Assembly (NCBI GenBank): GCA_033085395.1
Contig: JANQBS010000189.1
Span: 1 to 64,000, forward strand
Length of the DNA stretch: 64,000 nucleotides
Direction: 5' to 3'
Source: Xanthoparmelia taractica
Lineage: Eukaryota; Ascomycota; Lecanoromycetes; Lecanorales; Parmeliaceae
Made by a program: the position numbers and the translations under genes. Position 1 is the stretch's first letter; the number at the start of each line of letters is the position of its first letter. Positions 25,002 through 38,002 of this stretch are shown here, piece by piece. The notes beneath the pieces are model-generated. The model worked only from the letters and a program-made list of their open reading frames with translations, did no database searches and had not been told where the DNA came from.

Positions 25002-28000
25002 ATGAGTGCCTTGCTCTGGAAGTACTACTTCGAAAATGACGTCGACAACTTTCGTCAAGTGCTCGCTCGAGCGACCTACAATGCCTCCGCACACTCTACA
25101 AAGGGCAGTGGCAAAGCAGCAAGCGCTGGTATTGCGGGGAGCCCAGGGGCTATGTTGGGGACACCTCCAGCCTTGAGTAAGAGTGCGAAAGGATCCAGTT
25201 GGAGCGATCAGGGGGCTCTGTCAAATAATGCAACACCGAAGTCGCTTGCAAATGTGACGTTGAGCCGGGCAGATGTCAATTGGAGGGACTCTCATGGTGT
25301 TACACTGCTGCACCAAATAGCATCGTCGAACAATAACGCTGCATCAGAGTTCGCCAATGCATTGCTACAGCTCCCACTCCTGGATCTCTATGTACAGGAT
25401 GAGGAGAGCGGATGGACCGCATTACATCGGGCTCTGTACTTTGGCAACATCACGATCGCGCGGGCTTTGATGGAGCGGGACATTCAAGATGCTATGGAAC
25501 ATTCGGGCGTATCCCATGGTGCAGGCGGCCTAATCAAGATCAAGGACAGAGAAGGCAATAGTCCTTTCGATGTGTATGGAGCATCAATCGCAAGCCGGAA
25601 CATTAGACGAGATTTGGGCGTTCCACTTTTAGCTGGAAGCGAAGATGACGAAGACGGTGAAGTAGCTCAAGGTATAAGCGGAGACGCCAATGACGATGAC
25701 GGCCCGAGTAGAGCGGTTGCGCCGAGAATACGAATTGAGGGAGATGAAGTATTTGCATTTGGCAGTAACAAGAACTTTACACTAGGTTTAGGGGACGAGG
25801 ATGACCGCCAATATCCCGAGCGAATCTTTTTGAAGCGTCCTGAGCACCTACTCCGCCGTCTACACAACGAGTTTGATGCTCAGAACCCTCAGGCCGGTGC
25901 TCAAGCCGCGGAAGCTTGTAAATCACTCGCCCAGACCAAAAAATTTCCGGCTATTGTGCAATATCGACCTATCATAATCCAGGACGTTCAGCTGTCGAAG
26001 CTGCATTCCGCTGTTCTTACCACTGATCCTGAAGCCAACTTGTACACGTGCGGCTTCGGGAAGGGCGGCAGGCTTGGCTCGGGAGATGAAACCACCAGAT
26101 TCGGGTTCATTGGTGTACATGGCGGAGGTCTTTCGGGCAAAAAGGTCGTCCACGTTGCGCTTGGACAGAATCATACCATTGCCATCTCAAGCGAAGGCGA
26201 GACGTTTACTTGGGGCAGCAACGGCTTTGGTCAGCTGGGATATGCCCCTAATACCTCCAGCGCCGTAAATGAAGAGCCTACGCAATTATTCCCACGGCAG
26301 GTCTTCGGCTCCCTGAAACGTGAACTTGTGGTAGGGGCAGCCGCTTCTAGCATACATACTGTAGTTCACACAACAAGCTCTTTGTTCACGTTCGGAAAGA
26401 ACGAGGGCCAGCTCGGCCTCTTTGATTCTGACGCTCGCTCGCTTACAATTCAGAATACACCACGAAAAGTCGCCGCGTCGCTCTTCTCATCTTCCATAAC
26501 TTCGGTATCCGCGATTGACAAAGCTACGGTATGCCTCTTGGAAAACCACGATGTCTGGGTCCTATCCAACTATGGCTACGCGAAGATAGCATTTCCACTA
26601 GAAGCATTCTCCAACTACTTCCTCAACAGCATATGGGGCGCTAGGGCTGAAGGTGCTGAAAACCACATCTGTAAGGTCACTTCTGGTGGCGACACGATAT
26701 GTGCGATGTCGAGCATGGGCGATGTGTTCGCCGTACATGTCAGCCAGAAGGTAGAGGCTTCGAATGCTACGTCGTCGACCACGAATCCGTCCAAAATCCG
26801 TTTGGCCCTATCCCCCCCACAACGTGTCTGGTCTCTAAAGAAAGGCCACATGGCGGTCAGAGATGTCGATGTTAGCCAAGACGGCTCTATCATCATCTGC
26901 ACGGAATCTGGATCAGTGTGGCGAAGAATCAAGCGTGCGAAGATCAAAGATGCGAGTGCCGCTGGTCTCGCTGAGTACAAAGCGAAAGACTACAAATTCT
27001 CTCGCGTACCAGGATTGACCAGGATTGTTGCCGTAAGGAGCAATGCCTTTGGTGCATATGCTGCGGTCCGTAAGGATTGCAATGTCCTCAAGACTCAGAT
27101 TGACGTTGAGAGCAAGACTTTGTGGAAGGATCTGTACCCTCTCCTACCATTCTACGGTTTCGCAGAGGAAGACTCCGAGACCGAAGATCCAACACCGCGC
27201 TTCTGGAAACCGAGTCAACCCAATGACGTTGCGACGATCCGAAGGGCTGTTCTGACTATGTCAGACCTTGAAGAGAAACTGGCCAGCTATCTTAGTGATA
27301 GCCTCGGTTCGAGGGAAATGGCTTATAATGCTCGAGTTGGGACCACGCTATCTGACGTCCGCATACCCATTCATGATTTTATCCTGGCTAGCCGTAGTGA
27401 GTCAATGAGGCAAGGTCTAGCCATTTTTCGGAAGGATTACTTTTTCTCGATTCCTGAAGTCGTGACCATCGAGTACGACACCAAAGGGAAGACTCTGATA
27501 CTCTTCCAAGGACTGGATTTCATCACAGTCTTCAATGTTGTTCTATACCTGTATACTGACTCTGTGGTCGACGTCTGGCATCACACGAGACACGCACAGT
27601 CATCTGCCTTTCGATATCGTCAAATCAGAGTCGAGCTGATGAAGACTGCTTCCAGTCTGGAGATGCGTAAACTTGAGCAAGCGGTCAGAGTGATGACCGA
27701 TCCACCAAAATCTGTGCACGAGGACTTTGAAATAGCGATCCGGCAGCCTAGCTACTTTGACAATGGGGACGTAGAGGTTGAGCTTGACGGCAAAAACGTG
27801 AAGGTTCATAGCGCCCTGATGTGTCAAAGGTGCCCCTTTTTCAAAGGTCTCTTCGAGGGCCGAGCTGCTGGTCGGTGGCTCTCTTCTAGACGTCAGCAAC
27901 TCAAAGAACCGGAGGAAGCCATCAAAGTCGATCTGAAACATGTAGACCCTGGCGTTTTCGAATTTGTCCTGCTTCACATCTACGCCGACGCGGATGAGGA

Positions 28001-29876
28001 GATGTTTGATGGTGTTGTGACTGCTGACCTCGACGCCTTCCTTGATCTCATAGTGGAAGTCATGTCTGTTGCAAATGAGTTGATGCTTGACCGGCTCGCC
28101 CAGTGCTGTCAGAAGGTGCTAGGCCGATACGGTGAGAACAGGGACTCACATCTTGGGGCGCATCTTCGCTGATTGTTGAAGTTAATACACGCAACGTCTG
28201 CCAGCTAGTGAATGCTGTCGCTCCCTGCTCGGTTACCCAATTCAAAGACGCTGCGCTTGAGTATATATGCTTAAACCTCGAGGGCATGCTTGAGAACCTG
28301 TAAGTACCGCAGGCGGTCTTTTGCGCTGAACGCGCTACTGACCAGGTTTAGTCTCCTCAACGAATTAGATGAGGATCTCATGCTCGAACTGGATGAAGTC
28401 GTGCGCCACAACCAGTTGGCATGTCTGCCAATTGCAAAGAGCGGCATGGCCGAAGAAGATCTAATCGAAAAGCATCCACAGCTCCTCCAATTGATGGCAC
28501 GAAGTAAAAGCATCAAGATTGATTTGATATCCTTACAGACTCGGCTCCATGAGCGAGAAGCAAAGTCCTCTGGGAGTTCGAAGGGCAAATCCACGTTATT
28601 CGAAGATTTTGTCCAGTCGCCCTCTCTGCCAAAGTCTGGATCAAGATCGTCCCAGGATCGAATTAGCCAGTCCAAGAGCCCTTCATTACGGGCCAAGACC
28701 TCTGCCGCAGATCTCATGTTTGAGATGGAGGAGGACAGTACATCTGAAGCAGAGGCAGCTGACAAAAGTACACACAATCACCGTCGCCGTCACAAAGCCA
28801 AAACTTCTGAATCTCTGTTGCCGCCTCCGCAAATGACTATGGATGATGAAAATGGCGATGGGCGAACGGCCTCATCGTTAAAAGCAGAGAGTGCCATCGC
28901 AACATCAACCAGTCCATCATCGTACAGGAGCCAGGGTGTTTCCACTGGTAAATCTCCTGGCGACATGGACAACAGGCAGCCGTGGGCTCCTCCTGCAATG
29001 GCTGCCACTAAGCTGGACATGAAAGATATCATGGCCCAAGCGTCAACGCAACGCGTCTCGAATATCTCCGCAGGGCTTTCTTTCCGTGCTAGGGAAAGTG
29101 AAGCTTCCACCGGTGGCTTACCTACGAAGCTATCCCAGAAAGAGCGTAAAAGGCAACAGCAACAACAGCAGCTTCGCTCACCACAGAGCCTCCCGCTAAC
29201 TCCAATCGAGCCTCAAGCCCAGAGCAAGACTGCGGCATCGCCATGGCAGGTAGCATCCAGTGGTCCAACAATTTCACTAAAAAATGTCCTCGGCACAGAG
29301 AGCACCGAGTCGCTATCATCTGAGGCGAAAACCATACCTCGTACCCCGTCGCCACTTACGATGAGACAAACTGTTTCTGGAAAGGCGCCGGCAACTCGAA
29401 GGACTTCCAGTGGCCCTACCCCATCGGTACCTCCAACACAGAAGCGCAGCATATCAACCCCAGACACCTCCAAGTCAACAGGACAGACTGTACCGATTCC
29501 TTCGCGCTCCTCGTCAAGTCAACAGCCAATCAGGTCCGTCCGTCACACTCCCCCAGTCATCGAGCCGACCCTTCAGCTCTCAATGTCCGACATCCTCTAC
29601 CAGCAGCAGACGGAAAAGGACATTATCAAAGAAGCCGCGGCTAAGAGGAGCTTGCAAGAGATTCAAGAAGAGCAGGCGTTTCAGGAGTGGTGGGATGAGG
29701 AGAGTCGGAAGGTCAGAGAGGAACAGGAGCAAGCTGCCAGACCGGCTTCTAGAGGTGGGAGAGGAGCGAGAGGGAGAGTAAGAGGTGGGTCCAGGGGCAG
29801 AGGAAGGGGAAGAGGGAGAGGTGATGGAAGTCCTGGAGCCAGAGGAGGGAAGAACATTGGAGGGGGTTCGAGGTAG
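25002..29876 (+). CDS. IBTK-like ankyrin/RCC1/BTB protein with RGG tail
   Basis: Exons 25002-28131, 28182-28299 and 28352-29876 join in frame to about 1590 residues. Order of domains: ankyrin repeats (about 90-210; GVTLLHQIA, GWTALHRALYFGN), RCC1-type beta-propeller repeats (about 245-520; FAFGSNKNFTLGLGD, LYTCGFGKGGRLGSGD, TFTWGSNGFGQLGY), then two BTB/POZ domains (about 785-900 and 920-1010; SDVRIPIHDFILASRS, VKVHSALMCQRCPFFKGLF). This is the arrangement of inhibitor of Bruton tyrosine kinase (IBTK), a Cullin-3 substrate adaptor in animals. The C-terminal half is disordered and ends in a Gly/Arg-rich (RGG/GRG) tail. An E3-adaptor role in the fungus is inference. Both introns (50 and 52 nt) have canonical CTGAT/CTGAC branch sites. 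Confidence 0.9.
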
Positions 29877-30503
29877 TAATGGATGAGGTGAAGGTAGGGG
29901 GGTTGCATGCATTGTATATATTTGAAGCATGACGGTGTGCGAGACCTAGCAAACAAGCAAGAGTAGAGTTTTCAGTCCTACCCAACAAACATGCACTCGC
30001 CATCGCACGCTGACATTGTGGCCTTGGTGCAGGCCCTGAATGAGCTTTTTAGCAATCTGATTCTAATCGACCATCGCTCATCTATCTCCCTCCCTCCCTG
30101 ACACTTTTGCCAACAGATATTTCTCGCCCATATCTGTTTGCAATAGTCCGTCGATCGTTCGTAACATAACGTGACGTGACGTGCGAAAGAGCCGTGTCTG
30201 ATACTCTCTCTGCTGTATTGTCAAAAAGGGTTCTCTTGATCATGGAAATTAATATTTCATAACATACAAGGTGTTTTGTAAATGACTCAATAAGGTTACC
30301 AGTACTATTTCTTGTATGATGAGGAGAAAGTGAGACAGATGTAGAGGGATAAAGGTAAGGTACTTTTGATTGCTGGTTTTCTACATTTATCTGTTTATAA
30401 CAAGTCGTATTTCTTGTTTGGTGTATTCCCTCTTCCTTTCTCACAATTCCACGTCCGCTCACACACCCTCCGCCTACCTGCCGTCTCCCTCCCTCCCTTC
30501 ACC
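29877..30503. other. convergent intergenic region
   Basis: About 630 bp between the stop codons of the IBTK-like and LYS2-like genes. It has AT-rich segments suited to 3' UTRs and polyadenylation; no gene is seen. Confidence 0.5.
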
Positions 30504-33500
30504 TCAACCACCCCCACCCCTCCCAACCATCTTCAACGCACCCCTCCGCTCCTCCCCAATCTTAACAACCGGTAACCCCCCACCCTCACCCTCACCCTCA
30601 CCCTCCTTCGCCCCATCCGCCGGCCGTCCAATGAACCCAATCTCCGCCATAAAAGCCAGATAAGCGCCCACAGTCTCCTGCGTAACTTGGACCTGGCATT
30701 CTTTCTCGTCCTCGGCGCCGTCGGCTCTCAGCACCGCTACCGCGTTGGCGTTGTCTAGGTTTCTGGATTTGGTGTCTGAGGGCAGGTCGGTCGTTACCCA
30801 GTCGAAGAGCGGGAGGAGGGCGTGCGGTTCGCGGTGCTCGTTGGTGGAGCTGGAGGTGGAGGAGACGTAGTGCTCGAGGGCGGAGCGCCATTCGGTATAG
30901 GGCACCATTGGCGCGGTGTAGCCGTATTTCTGTAATGTGGCGAGGAAGGCGTTGAAGCTTAGTTGCGGGGTCGGGGTCACGTGCACGACGCCGACGGCTT
31001 GGTCGAGGGGTGGATGCAGGGAAGAGGCCACAACGATGTTGGCGCAGTAGCTGACGGGGACGAGGTTGATGGCGTTGTTGCCTAGGTCCGGACGGCAGGA
31101 TAGTTGGATGCTTCCCTTGAGCATGCGGAGGAGGAAGTCGTCGGTTGGGCCGACGCCGGTGGTTGGGTTGCCGGTTATGTAGCCTGGTCTGACGACGCTG
31201 CCTCGTAGGCCTCGACGTCCGGCTTCGCGCACGAGGTATTCGGAGACGTATTTTGACTGCGCGTACCCTGTCGAAAGACCCTTGCGGGAGCCGTCTAGGG
31301 TGTCGCTTTCTGGGATTGGGGTGGTGAGGGATGCGTAGTGGTCTGTGTCCAGGACGGCGGTGGAAGAGACGAACGTCATGTGCTTGGGCTTGCCGCTTGA
31401 GCAGAGTGCAAGGCAGGCGAGGGTGCTGAGGACGTTGGTAGGTTTGAGAGTCGTGTAGGTATATATCCAATGGACGCGTGCTCCGTTGTGAATGACGACG
31501 TCGACGGCATTCTCGAGCATGTACCACACGTCGGGGCTGACGCCTAGCTTTTCTTTGGAAAGATCTCCGGGTATACATATGAGGCGCGATTCCCAGGAGT
31601 CGGACCATACGCTGTAGGCCTTGCAGGCGGTCTTGACGCGCGCGAGGGCTTCAGAGGATGACTCGGCTCGGATTAGCGCAATGACCCTGATCCTATCGTT
31701 GCGATTCATGATGTTCTCAAGGATACAAGCACCCAGGAAGCCAGTCGCCCCCGTAATCAGTACAGTCTCCGGCACAACGTCTCCTTTTGGGAAAGAAGAC
31801 GGAAGACTCTTGGCCTTTAGGACCTCGCCATCTAGCGCATAGTCCATCTCCGGAGGCGTACTGTCAGCCTTACTCTCCCCATCCCCTCGAGCTTCTAGCG
31901 CAGCAGCTATGACACTGGAGAAGTCTCGCAGTGTTGGATTCTGGAACAGAGTGTTCATAGAGAGACTGATTTTCGCCCAGCGCTTGATGTCGAATAGAAC
32001 CTCCTGCGCCCTGAGACTATGACCACCAATGTCAATGAATCCGTCATCAAGGTCGATGGTTTCAACGGGAACACCTAGTCGCGTAGCCCATATTTGGCCT
32101 ACAGTCTTCTGTAGGTCTGTCCAGTGGGACCTCGCTGCCTTGCCCGCTGAAGCAGCTGTAGCGAGCGCGGCAGCGTCTGGATAGGGTAGTATTTTTTTGT
32201 CGACTTTGTAGTTGGGTGTCAAGGGCAGCTTTCTCAAGGGGATGATGACGCTTGGCACAGCGTACGAGGGAAGCTTCTTCCTCAACGCAGCTCTAACATC
32301 TTCTCGGAGTAGACGGAATCGCTTAAGCATACCCACCATGGTATCATCTTCTGTATCGTCGGATTGGCCCTTCTTCTCTAGCCACGGGGTCCATTCCTTC
32401 ATATCCGGCACCACGTATGATACAAGTGTATGTTCCTGTAGTGCAGCGTAAGCTCTGGTTCGATAGGCGTCCTTCCTTACGTAGTGATATACCTCGTCCT
32501 TGTCCCTTCTGACGAGCGTGACATTTTCCATAACCAATGGATGCTGCGACATATATGTGTCGATCTCCCCAAGCTCGATCCTGAATCCACGGATCTTGAC
32601 CTGGTTGTCTGCCCGACTACATCCGCTTCATTAGAATTGTTCCATAGCTAGAAAATAGCGACACTCACCCGGTACATTCAACATCTCCTGTCTCAGTATA
32701 TCGTCCAAGATCGCCAGACCTACTCAAGGCATCAGAATTTCTATGTACCTTGCTCAATTATTTGCGAACAGTGGTATACCTATATAGTCGGTCTCGAGGA
32801 CCTTTCCAGAAGTCGCGCCACGGCTCCTTTTGATGGCTAGAGACCAGGTTCCTTTCCTCGTCTCCCTGCCACTTATTGGGATTCTCGAGAAAGAAATTTG
32901 GTACGAACTTCTCCTTGTTGAGATCATCAGAGCCCAAATAGCCTTCAGCGAGACCTGGACAGCACATCCTTAGCAAGTTGTACGTCCGTGCTTTTCCATA
33001 ATTTACATCGGACTAACCTCCAGCTCGGACGAATATCTCTCCCTGTTCACCAACGTCGCATAGGCGAGGCTTGCCTTGCTCCAGAGATGCACGGTCGACG
33101 ACGAGTAGTTGTACATTCTTCATACCTTTGCCTGCTTCCCTATAAGTATGTATAGCATCCAAGTTTATGTGTAAGAAGTACCGGCTGGAATGACATCCGG
33201 CATCCGGCCGAGGTATTCCGAGTCCTCATTCCGAGAAGGTAATGCATAATAACTAACGCTTCTCTGAGTCTCCGTGGAACCGAACATTGATATCTGTAAA
33301 GCTTCTTAGCCTGGGCGATGTTCTTTTGTGGGTGTGGGAAGGTCGTGCGAGCCATACAATTCTACAGTTGGGAGAAAGTGCTTGAAGGAGTCGGCAGTCC
33401 CGCTTTATGAGTTGATCCCCAACAAAGAATGCATTCCGAAGAGATGGAAACTTAGCACTGGCACCACCAACCAGGATCTGGCCTTTGTAGATAGTGGATC

Positions 33501-34858
33501 AGCACTATTAGAACCTTGAGTTATCAAAAAGCTTGGTCGACGTACCCATTGCGGGCGTCAAATGGGTCACGGTAGCGCTGTAGGTATGCATCCATTCGGC
33601 CAATCTCTCGTGCTGAATGTCCTCCTTTGCGGGTACGAGTAACCTGGCTAATGTGACTGTCAGCTTTTGCAACAGAATGTTATCCAACAAACCCTACCAC
33701 CAAGAAAAAGGGGCGTGAATAAATCTCTTGTGCTCTGTTAGCCGTGTCATCAAATGCCATAGCAGGCAAGCGTGCTACCGGGACTGCATACCTTTGGATT
33801 GGATCATGAGCAATTCCTGAGAGCATGGTAAATTGATCTTTGTCCTATGTTTGATCAGCCTGAAGCGCATTTGGATGACATAATGACCGTACGGAAAGAT
33901 TGAAGGTTTCTGCCATCCAAGGGTAGTAGTGTCTGTACGTGAGTCAGGTCCCAAAACGGTTCAGCAGGTTGGATGTCAACTGTACGTAAGAGAAAAATGA
34001 CGCCCTCGAACCTTCCTTTCTTGTCAGCAACGTTGGCAACATCTAGAAACATGGTGGACGGCTCACCCCTTTTGGTCTACCCTCCGAGCCTTGGTCATAT
34101 CAGTCGCTTTGTAAAAAAAAGAGGTAAAGGCTTGATGGCGTACCAGATGTAAAGCTAAGCGTTGGCGTCGAATCTGGACCTACACCCACGCCAGGGTATT
34201 TGCTCTTTAACGACTGCTGATCTTGCAAAACATCCGTGCCATTGTGATCCAGCGACCCTCCGGCCACAGATCCATCATCCAAGAGCTCTAGACCAGGCAC
34301 TTCGGCCCTCAGTTCAAGATTCTCTTTTATCCACTCTCTTACTTTGTCAGATAGCTTGCCCTCTTCTTTCGAAGCCTTCTCAATTACGATCAGACCTCTC
34401 GGCCTCGAAACGTCGAGGTATACGATCTGCCGATCCGGAGGATATCTACCGGGTTGTCAGTCCGTTCTAAGTTGATTGTACGGATCGCTTTTCGGTCCCA
34501 ATTTGAGAAAGTCATACGCAGGGTCAAGCACACTAAAAGTAGCTCCAGCTTTCAATACTGCCATTATTGCAATGCAAAGGTCAACGCCTCTATAAGCATA
34601 AATCATAACGACTTCGCCCTTTTCAATACCATGCTGTAAGAAATGATGTGCAATGACATTGGAAGCTTCATCAATTTGTCGATACGTGAACTCCCGCTGC
34701 GGCGTTGTCTTTGACGCTGTTTCGACTACACAAAGTCGATCTGGGAATTTGCTCGCGTTATCTGCGAATCGATCCTGGATTGCTCCTTGGAAGTCAGACC
34801 AGTGAAGATCTGCTGTAGGATCTGGCAGCACGCTCTTGGATCTTTCTCCGTTCTCCAT
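30504..34858 (-). CDS. LYS2-type L-2-aminoadipate reductase, short N-terminus
   Basis: Fourteen exons can be joined in one frame: 34858-34518, 34445-34144, 34089-34067, 34011-33986, 33932-33893, 33844-33792, 33726-33701, 33647-33546, 33482-33358, 33293-33182, 33131-33018, 32954-32780, 32719-32669, 32616-30504. The product is about 1200 residues. Domains: adenylation (TSGSEGRPKG, MFGSTETQRS, RSGDLGRY), phosphopantetheine carrier with the attachment Ser in DIGGHSLRAQ, and NAD(P)-binding reductase (TGATGFLGACIL, FVSSTAVLDTDHY, Tyr-Lys in GYAQSKYVSEYLV). The enzyme activates and reduces 2-aminoadipate in fungal lysine synthesis. The roughly 230-residue region that precedes PDPTADLHW in usual Lys2 is absent and only 279 bp separate this start from NSE2. 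Three exons are 23-26 nt. Could be a LYS2 paralogue. Confidence 0.88.
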
Positions 34859-35100
34859 TTTTTCTAAACAGATTGGAAACTATAGAAGACTGCTTATGGC
34901 GACTCTTTCGTTGAGTAAATGCAATAATGCTTGCCCTTCGTTCTAATGTCTCGCTTCATCCCTTCGATACTCGCGTCCTAATGGTGCGTAACGAAAAATA
35001 AAATTCAAGAAAGGCAACTCTGCCGAGAAAAAAAAATAACCGAAGTTTATCCAATAGGTACTCGCGTCTCCGTGTCTCCGCGTCTCGATTCAGTCTCAAT

Positions 35101-35107
35101 TGACTCA
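35101..35107. promoter_or_regulatory. TGACTCA element (Gcn4/CpcA-type site)
   Basis: A perfect TGACTCA lies in the 279-bp divergent interval, 243 bp upstream of the LYS2-like ATG and 31 bp upstream of the NSE2 ATG. This is the consensus for Gcn4/CpcA, the general amino-acid control activator that is known to induce lysine genes. Function here is inferred from position. Confidence 0.55.
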
Positions 35108-35137
35108 CGAATACTCCAGGATTCGGAAACTCAAGTC

Positions 35138-36656
35138 ATGGCCTCTTCAGCTCGATCTCGCCCATCTGGAGCGTCCAATAGACAAAGATCAGGACCTATT
35201 CTTCCTACCTACCAGCCTCCCCAACACCCTCTGAATGAGAATGCTATACGCGCCATCCAGGATCTCCACCGCAATCACAGACTCGACTCTCTCAAGACTC
35301 GGCTGAATGCCGCAACAAATCACCTAGCGGGTGCAGCGGTCGATATTAATGATCGCTTAGTAGCGCGGACTGCCTTACACGAGAAGTCTCAGGCTAGACG
35401 AGAGAAGCAAGGATCCCAGGAAGACAATGAAGTGGAAGAAAGGGCCATGGATGAGAAGCGGCGGCAGACGGATGAGTTGACTGGTAGATTAGATTCGGGC
35501 GTCCGCAAAATTATCGATGCAAAATTTGAAGTACACGCCGTTGAAAAGGCACTCAAAGAGCTCGAGACAAATGTCGCCAACAACCGTGGTGTTATCGCGC
35601 CCACCCAGAGCACGCTTGGGGCGAGCCAGTTCAGATCGAATCGGCGAAGACGAGGTCGGGACGTAAACGAAGAGAATAGCGAGAATGAAGACGAACCTAC
35701 TGGAGAGAATGAAGGCGCTTTGGACTTCATCAAGCGGAAGATAACAGAAGAGCAGTCGACATATCAGAACGAGACTATGTCCTCACGGTAAGTGTATCAG
35801 GGCGACTAGCAGTCTGTTTCCTTGCTCACGTCCGCTAGCTACGCGCAAAATAACGACTACGTTGGCTTTAAGAAGCTCGTGTACGACGCTCAGTTCCCTG
35901 AGGATGATGCGCCACCAATGCCACACTTCTCCACATGGTTCTCTGACCAGTCTCGAGATACCTCCGATCCTCATACGGGCGGAGCACTGACAATTAGAGG
36001 AAGTCAGCCAGCTGCTGGTGACGATGATCTGGCCGTTGCTTCTGAGAGGATTAGCATCAAATGTCCTATCACTCTATTACCAATGAAAGACCCCGTTACC
36101 AGCACCAAATGCCCTCATAGCTTCGAAAGAGAAGCCATTTTGAGTATGATCAATGCCAGCGATGTAAGGATCGATGGCAGCGGAAGACGAGGAGCAGGTG
36201 GCCAGAAGGCGATGCAATGTCCCATATGCACAGTGGTAAGCAGTTCTTCTCTGGCTGATACTCTTCAGTCTTCTTTCGACTGCTGACTAGCTTTGAATGC
36301 AGATGCTCACAGCGGACGACGTCGCCGCCAACCCTGTCCTTGTTCGCAAAATCCAACGTATACAAGCCGCCGAAAACGCTCAAATTCAAGACGATTCTGA
36401 TGACGATGACGTGAGGGCACCTGCAAGGGGTAGGCACCGAGCTGAGGAGATCAGTAGCTCGCCAGCAAGAACCAGAACGCCCCACGTTAAGTATGAAAGA
36501 CGAAGTCAAGCGCTAAGAACCAAGAGCAGAGAGGTATCGATGGTGCCAAATTCGCAAGTGCAGGGGCTCGTAGAAGAGGAGCAAGGAAGACCGAGCAGCT
36601 CTGCGGCGACGGATATCGTTGATCTTGAAGGAGAGGATGAGGATGCGGAAGAATAG
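35138..36656 (+). CDS. NSE2: SUMO E3 ligase Nse2/Mms21 of the SMC5/6 complex
   Basis: Three exons (35138-35787, 35839-36235, 36303-36656) join in frame to about 466 residues. The N-terminal half is helical and charged, suited to the Smc5-binding coiled coil. The SP-RING domain lies near residues 290-355: CPITLLPMKDPVTSTKCPHSFE, a basic insertion, then QCPICTVMLTADD. It supplies the Cys/His zinc ligands of the SIZ/PIAS-type RING. The acidic Ser/Glu-rich C-terminus includes a possible SUMO-interacting stretch (ATDIVDLEGEDE). Known role: SUMO ligase subunit acting in recombination-based DNA repair. Introns are 51 and 67 nt. It is divergent from the LYS2-like gene and convergent with the carrier gene. 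Confidence 0.92.
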
Positions 36657-36928
36657 AGATGTAAGTCTTTGAGATAGATGATTACTGCTGCGGAGGCGAG
36701 CCATGAGAAGCATTTGGCAGGGCCATCAGCTTTTCATAAATCAAAAAGTCATGGATGTAACTGCTTATGTGCATCTGATCTGCTAAAAATCGACACCCAG
36801 AGAGTCCATATAATGCGAGACTCCAACGCTGATTCATTCGCCGCTTGCAGTCCTTCTCGAAGCAGTCATCCCAAACTCGGGGTCCAATCCAGAGACGCTT
36901 AGCCCAACGAACCCTTATCCCTATCCTA

Positions 36929-38002
36929 TCATCTGGTGATGACGCCAAGCCAATCAGCAACAATCAGTGTTACCATACTATAGGCGGCCACGTCAGCATC
37001 TGGCTTCCAGTGTACATGAAGACTTAAACATCCGAGAAGGGACATGGCAACTCACGCATGCGGCGCAATCCTAACATAGTAGGTCCCAAACCCCCTATAA
37101 AACCTCAACAATCCCTCCTCCTTGGCCACCTTCCTAAAGCAGTCGGCCATCCCACTGTACGGTGCCTTCCTGCCGGCCCCCTTCTGCTGTTTCTGCAACC
37201 TCGTCTTTACAAAATCAAAGGGCAGTGAGAAAAAGCTGGCAAAGAATCCCGCAATTGCGCTCGCCGTCAGCGTTTGTGTCTGCATGGACAACTGCGTTCG
37301 TGCTTTCAATTGAGTCTTCGCTTCAGAAAAGAAGGCCAACTGCCCAAAGTTTAAGGCCATGGCTCTTACTACCGTTGGACTCGCGCCCGCCCACAGTGCG
37401 TATACGCCCTCGGTCCTTGCTATCCGCATCAGAGCGTCCGCGACGCCTTTGTAGTTTGCCCGCATCTCTTTCGGTTTGAGCCCGTCACTCTGCATCCGGA
37501 TGAGGGCCAGATCGGCCGGATTCCCCACCATGGCCGCCAACCCGCCTGCCGTCAGCCCCGCGCCCGCTCTCTCCTTGAAGCCGATGCCCTGGCCCCGAGC
37601 CTCTGCCCTCGTTTTCAACGCCGTCATGAATGTATCGAAGAATCCGAGCCTTGCGGTCGTATACACTGCTTGCCTCAACAGTCCTGCACTCAGGCCCGTG
37701 TATAGATCCATCACCTTGCCTTGGGTTATGATGTCCTTGGTAACTGATAGCGGGGTGGCTCGAGGGCCCGTTTTTATGCCCTCGCCGGCTAGTTGCAGCC
37801 GTACTTTTATCATGTCGATGGGTTGGATGCAGGTTGTGGCCGTCATGCCTGCCAGGCCGCCGTTTATGAATGGGAGAGCGGCGCGGGTGTAGGGTTGGTG
37901 GAGGATGGACGCGGCGACGGGGGAGGATTCGGAGGCGGGTTTGGAGAGGGCGGAGGTGGTTTTGTTGGAGGCGGATTTGGCAGCATCTACGGCTTTGGAC
38001 AT
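36929..38002 (-). CDS. mitochondrial carrier, oxoglutarate/malate type
   Basis: Exons 38002-37056 and 36977-36929 join in phase 2 across a 78-nt intron, giving about 331 residues. Three mitochondrial-carrier repeats are present, each with the PxD/ExxK/R-type signature: QPIDMIKVRLQ, NPADLALIRMQSD and LPFDFVKTRLQKQ. The middle signature (NPADLALIRMQSDG) is characteristic of the 2-oxoglutarate/malate carrier branch (SLC25A11-like). The short last exon encodes the conserved end AMVTLIVADWLGVITR. About 40 Ser/Ala/Lys-rich residues precede the first helix. Predicted location is the mitochondrial inner membrane; exchange of oxoglutarate for malate is inferred. Start was chosen at the ATG beginning MSKAVDAAK; in-frame sequence upstream is low-complexity leader. 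Confidence 0.92.

Noticed and set aside
30598..31608. Long Arg/Pro-rich frame on the minus strand
   Set aside because: It is a shifted reading of the GC-rich reductase exon of the LYS2-like gene, with biased composition and no motif.
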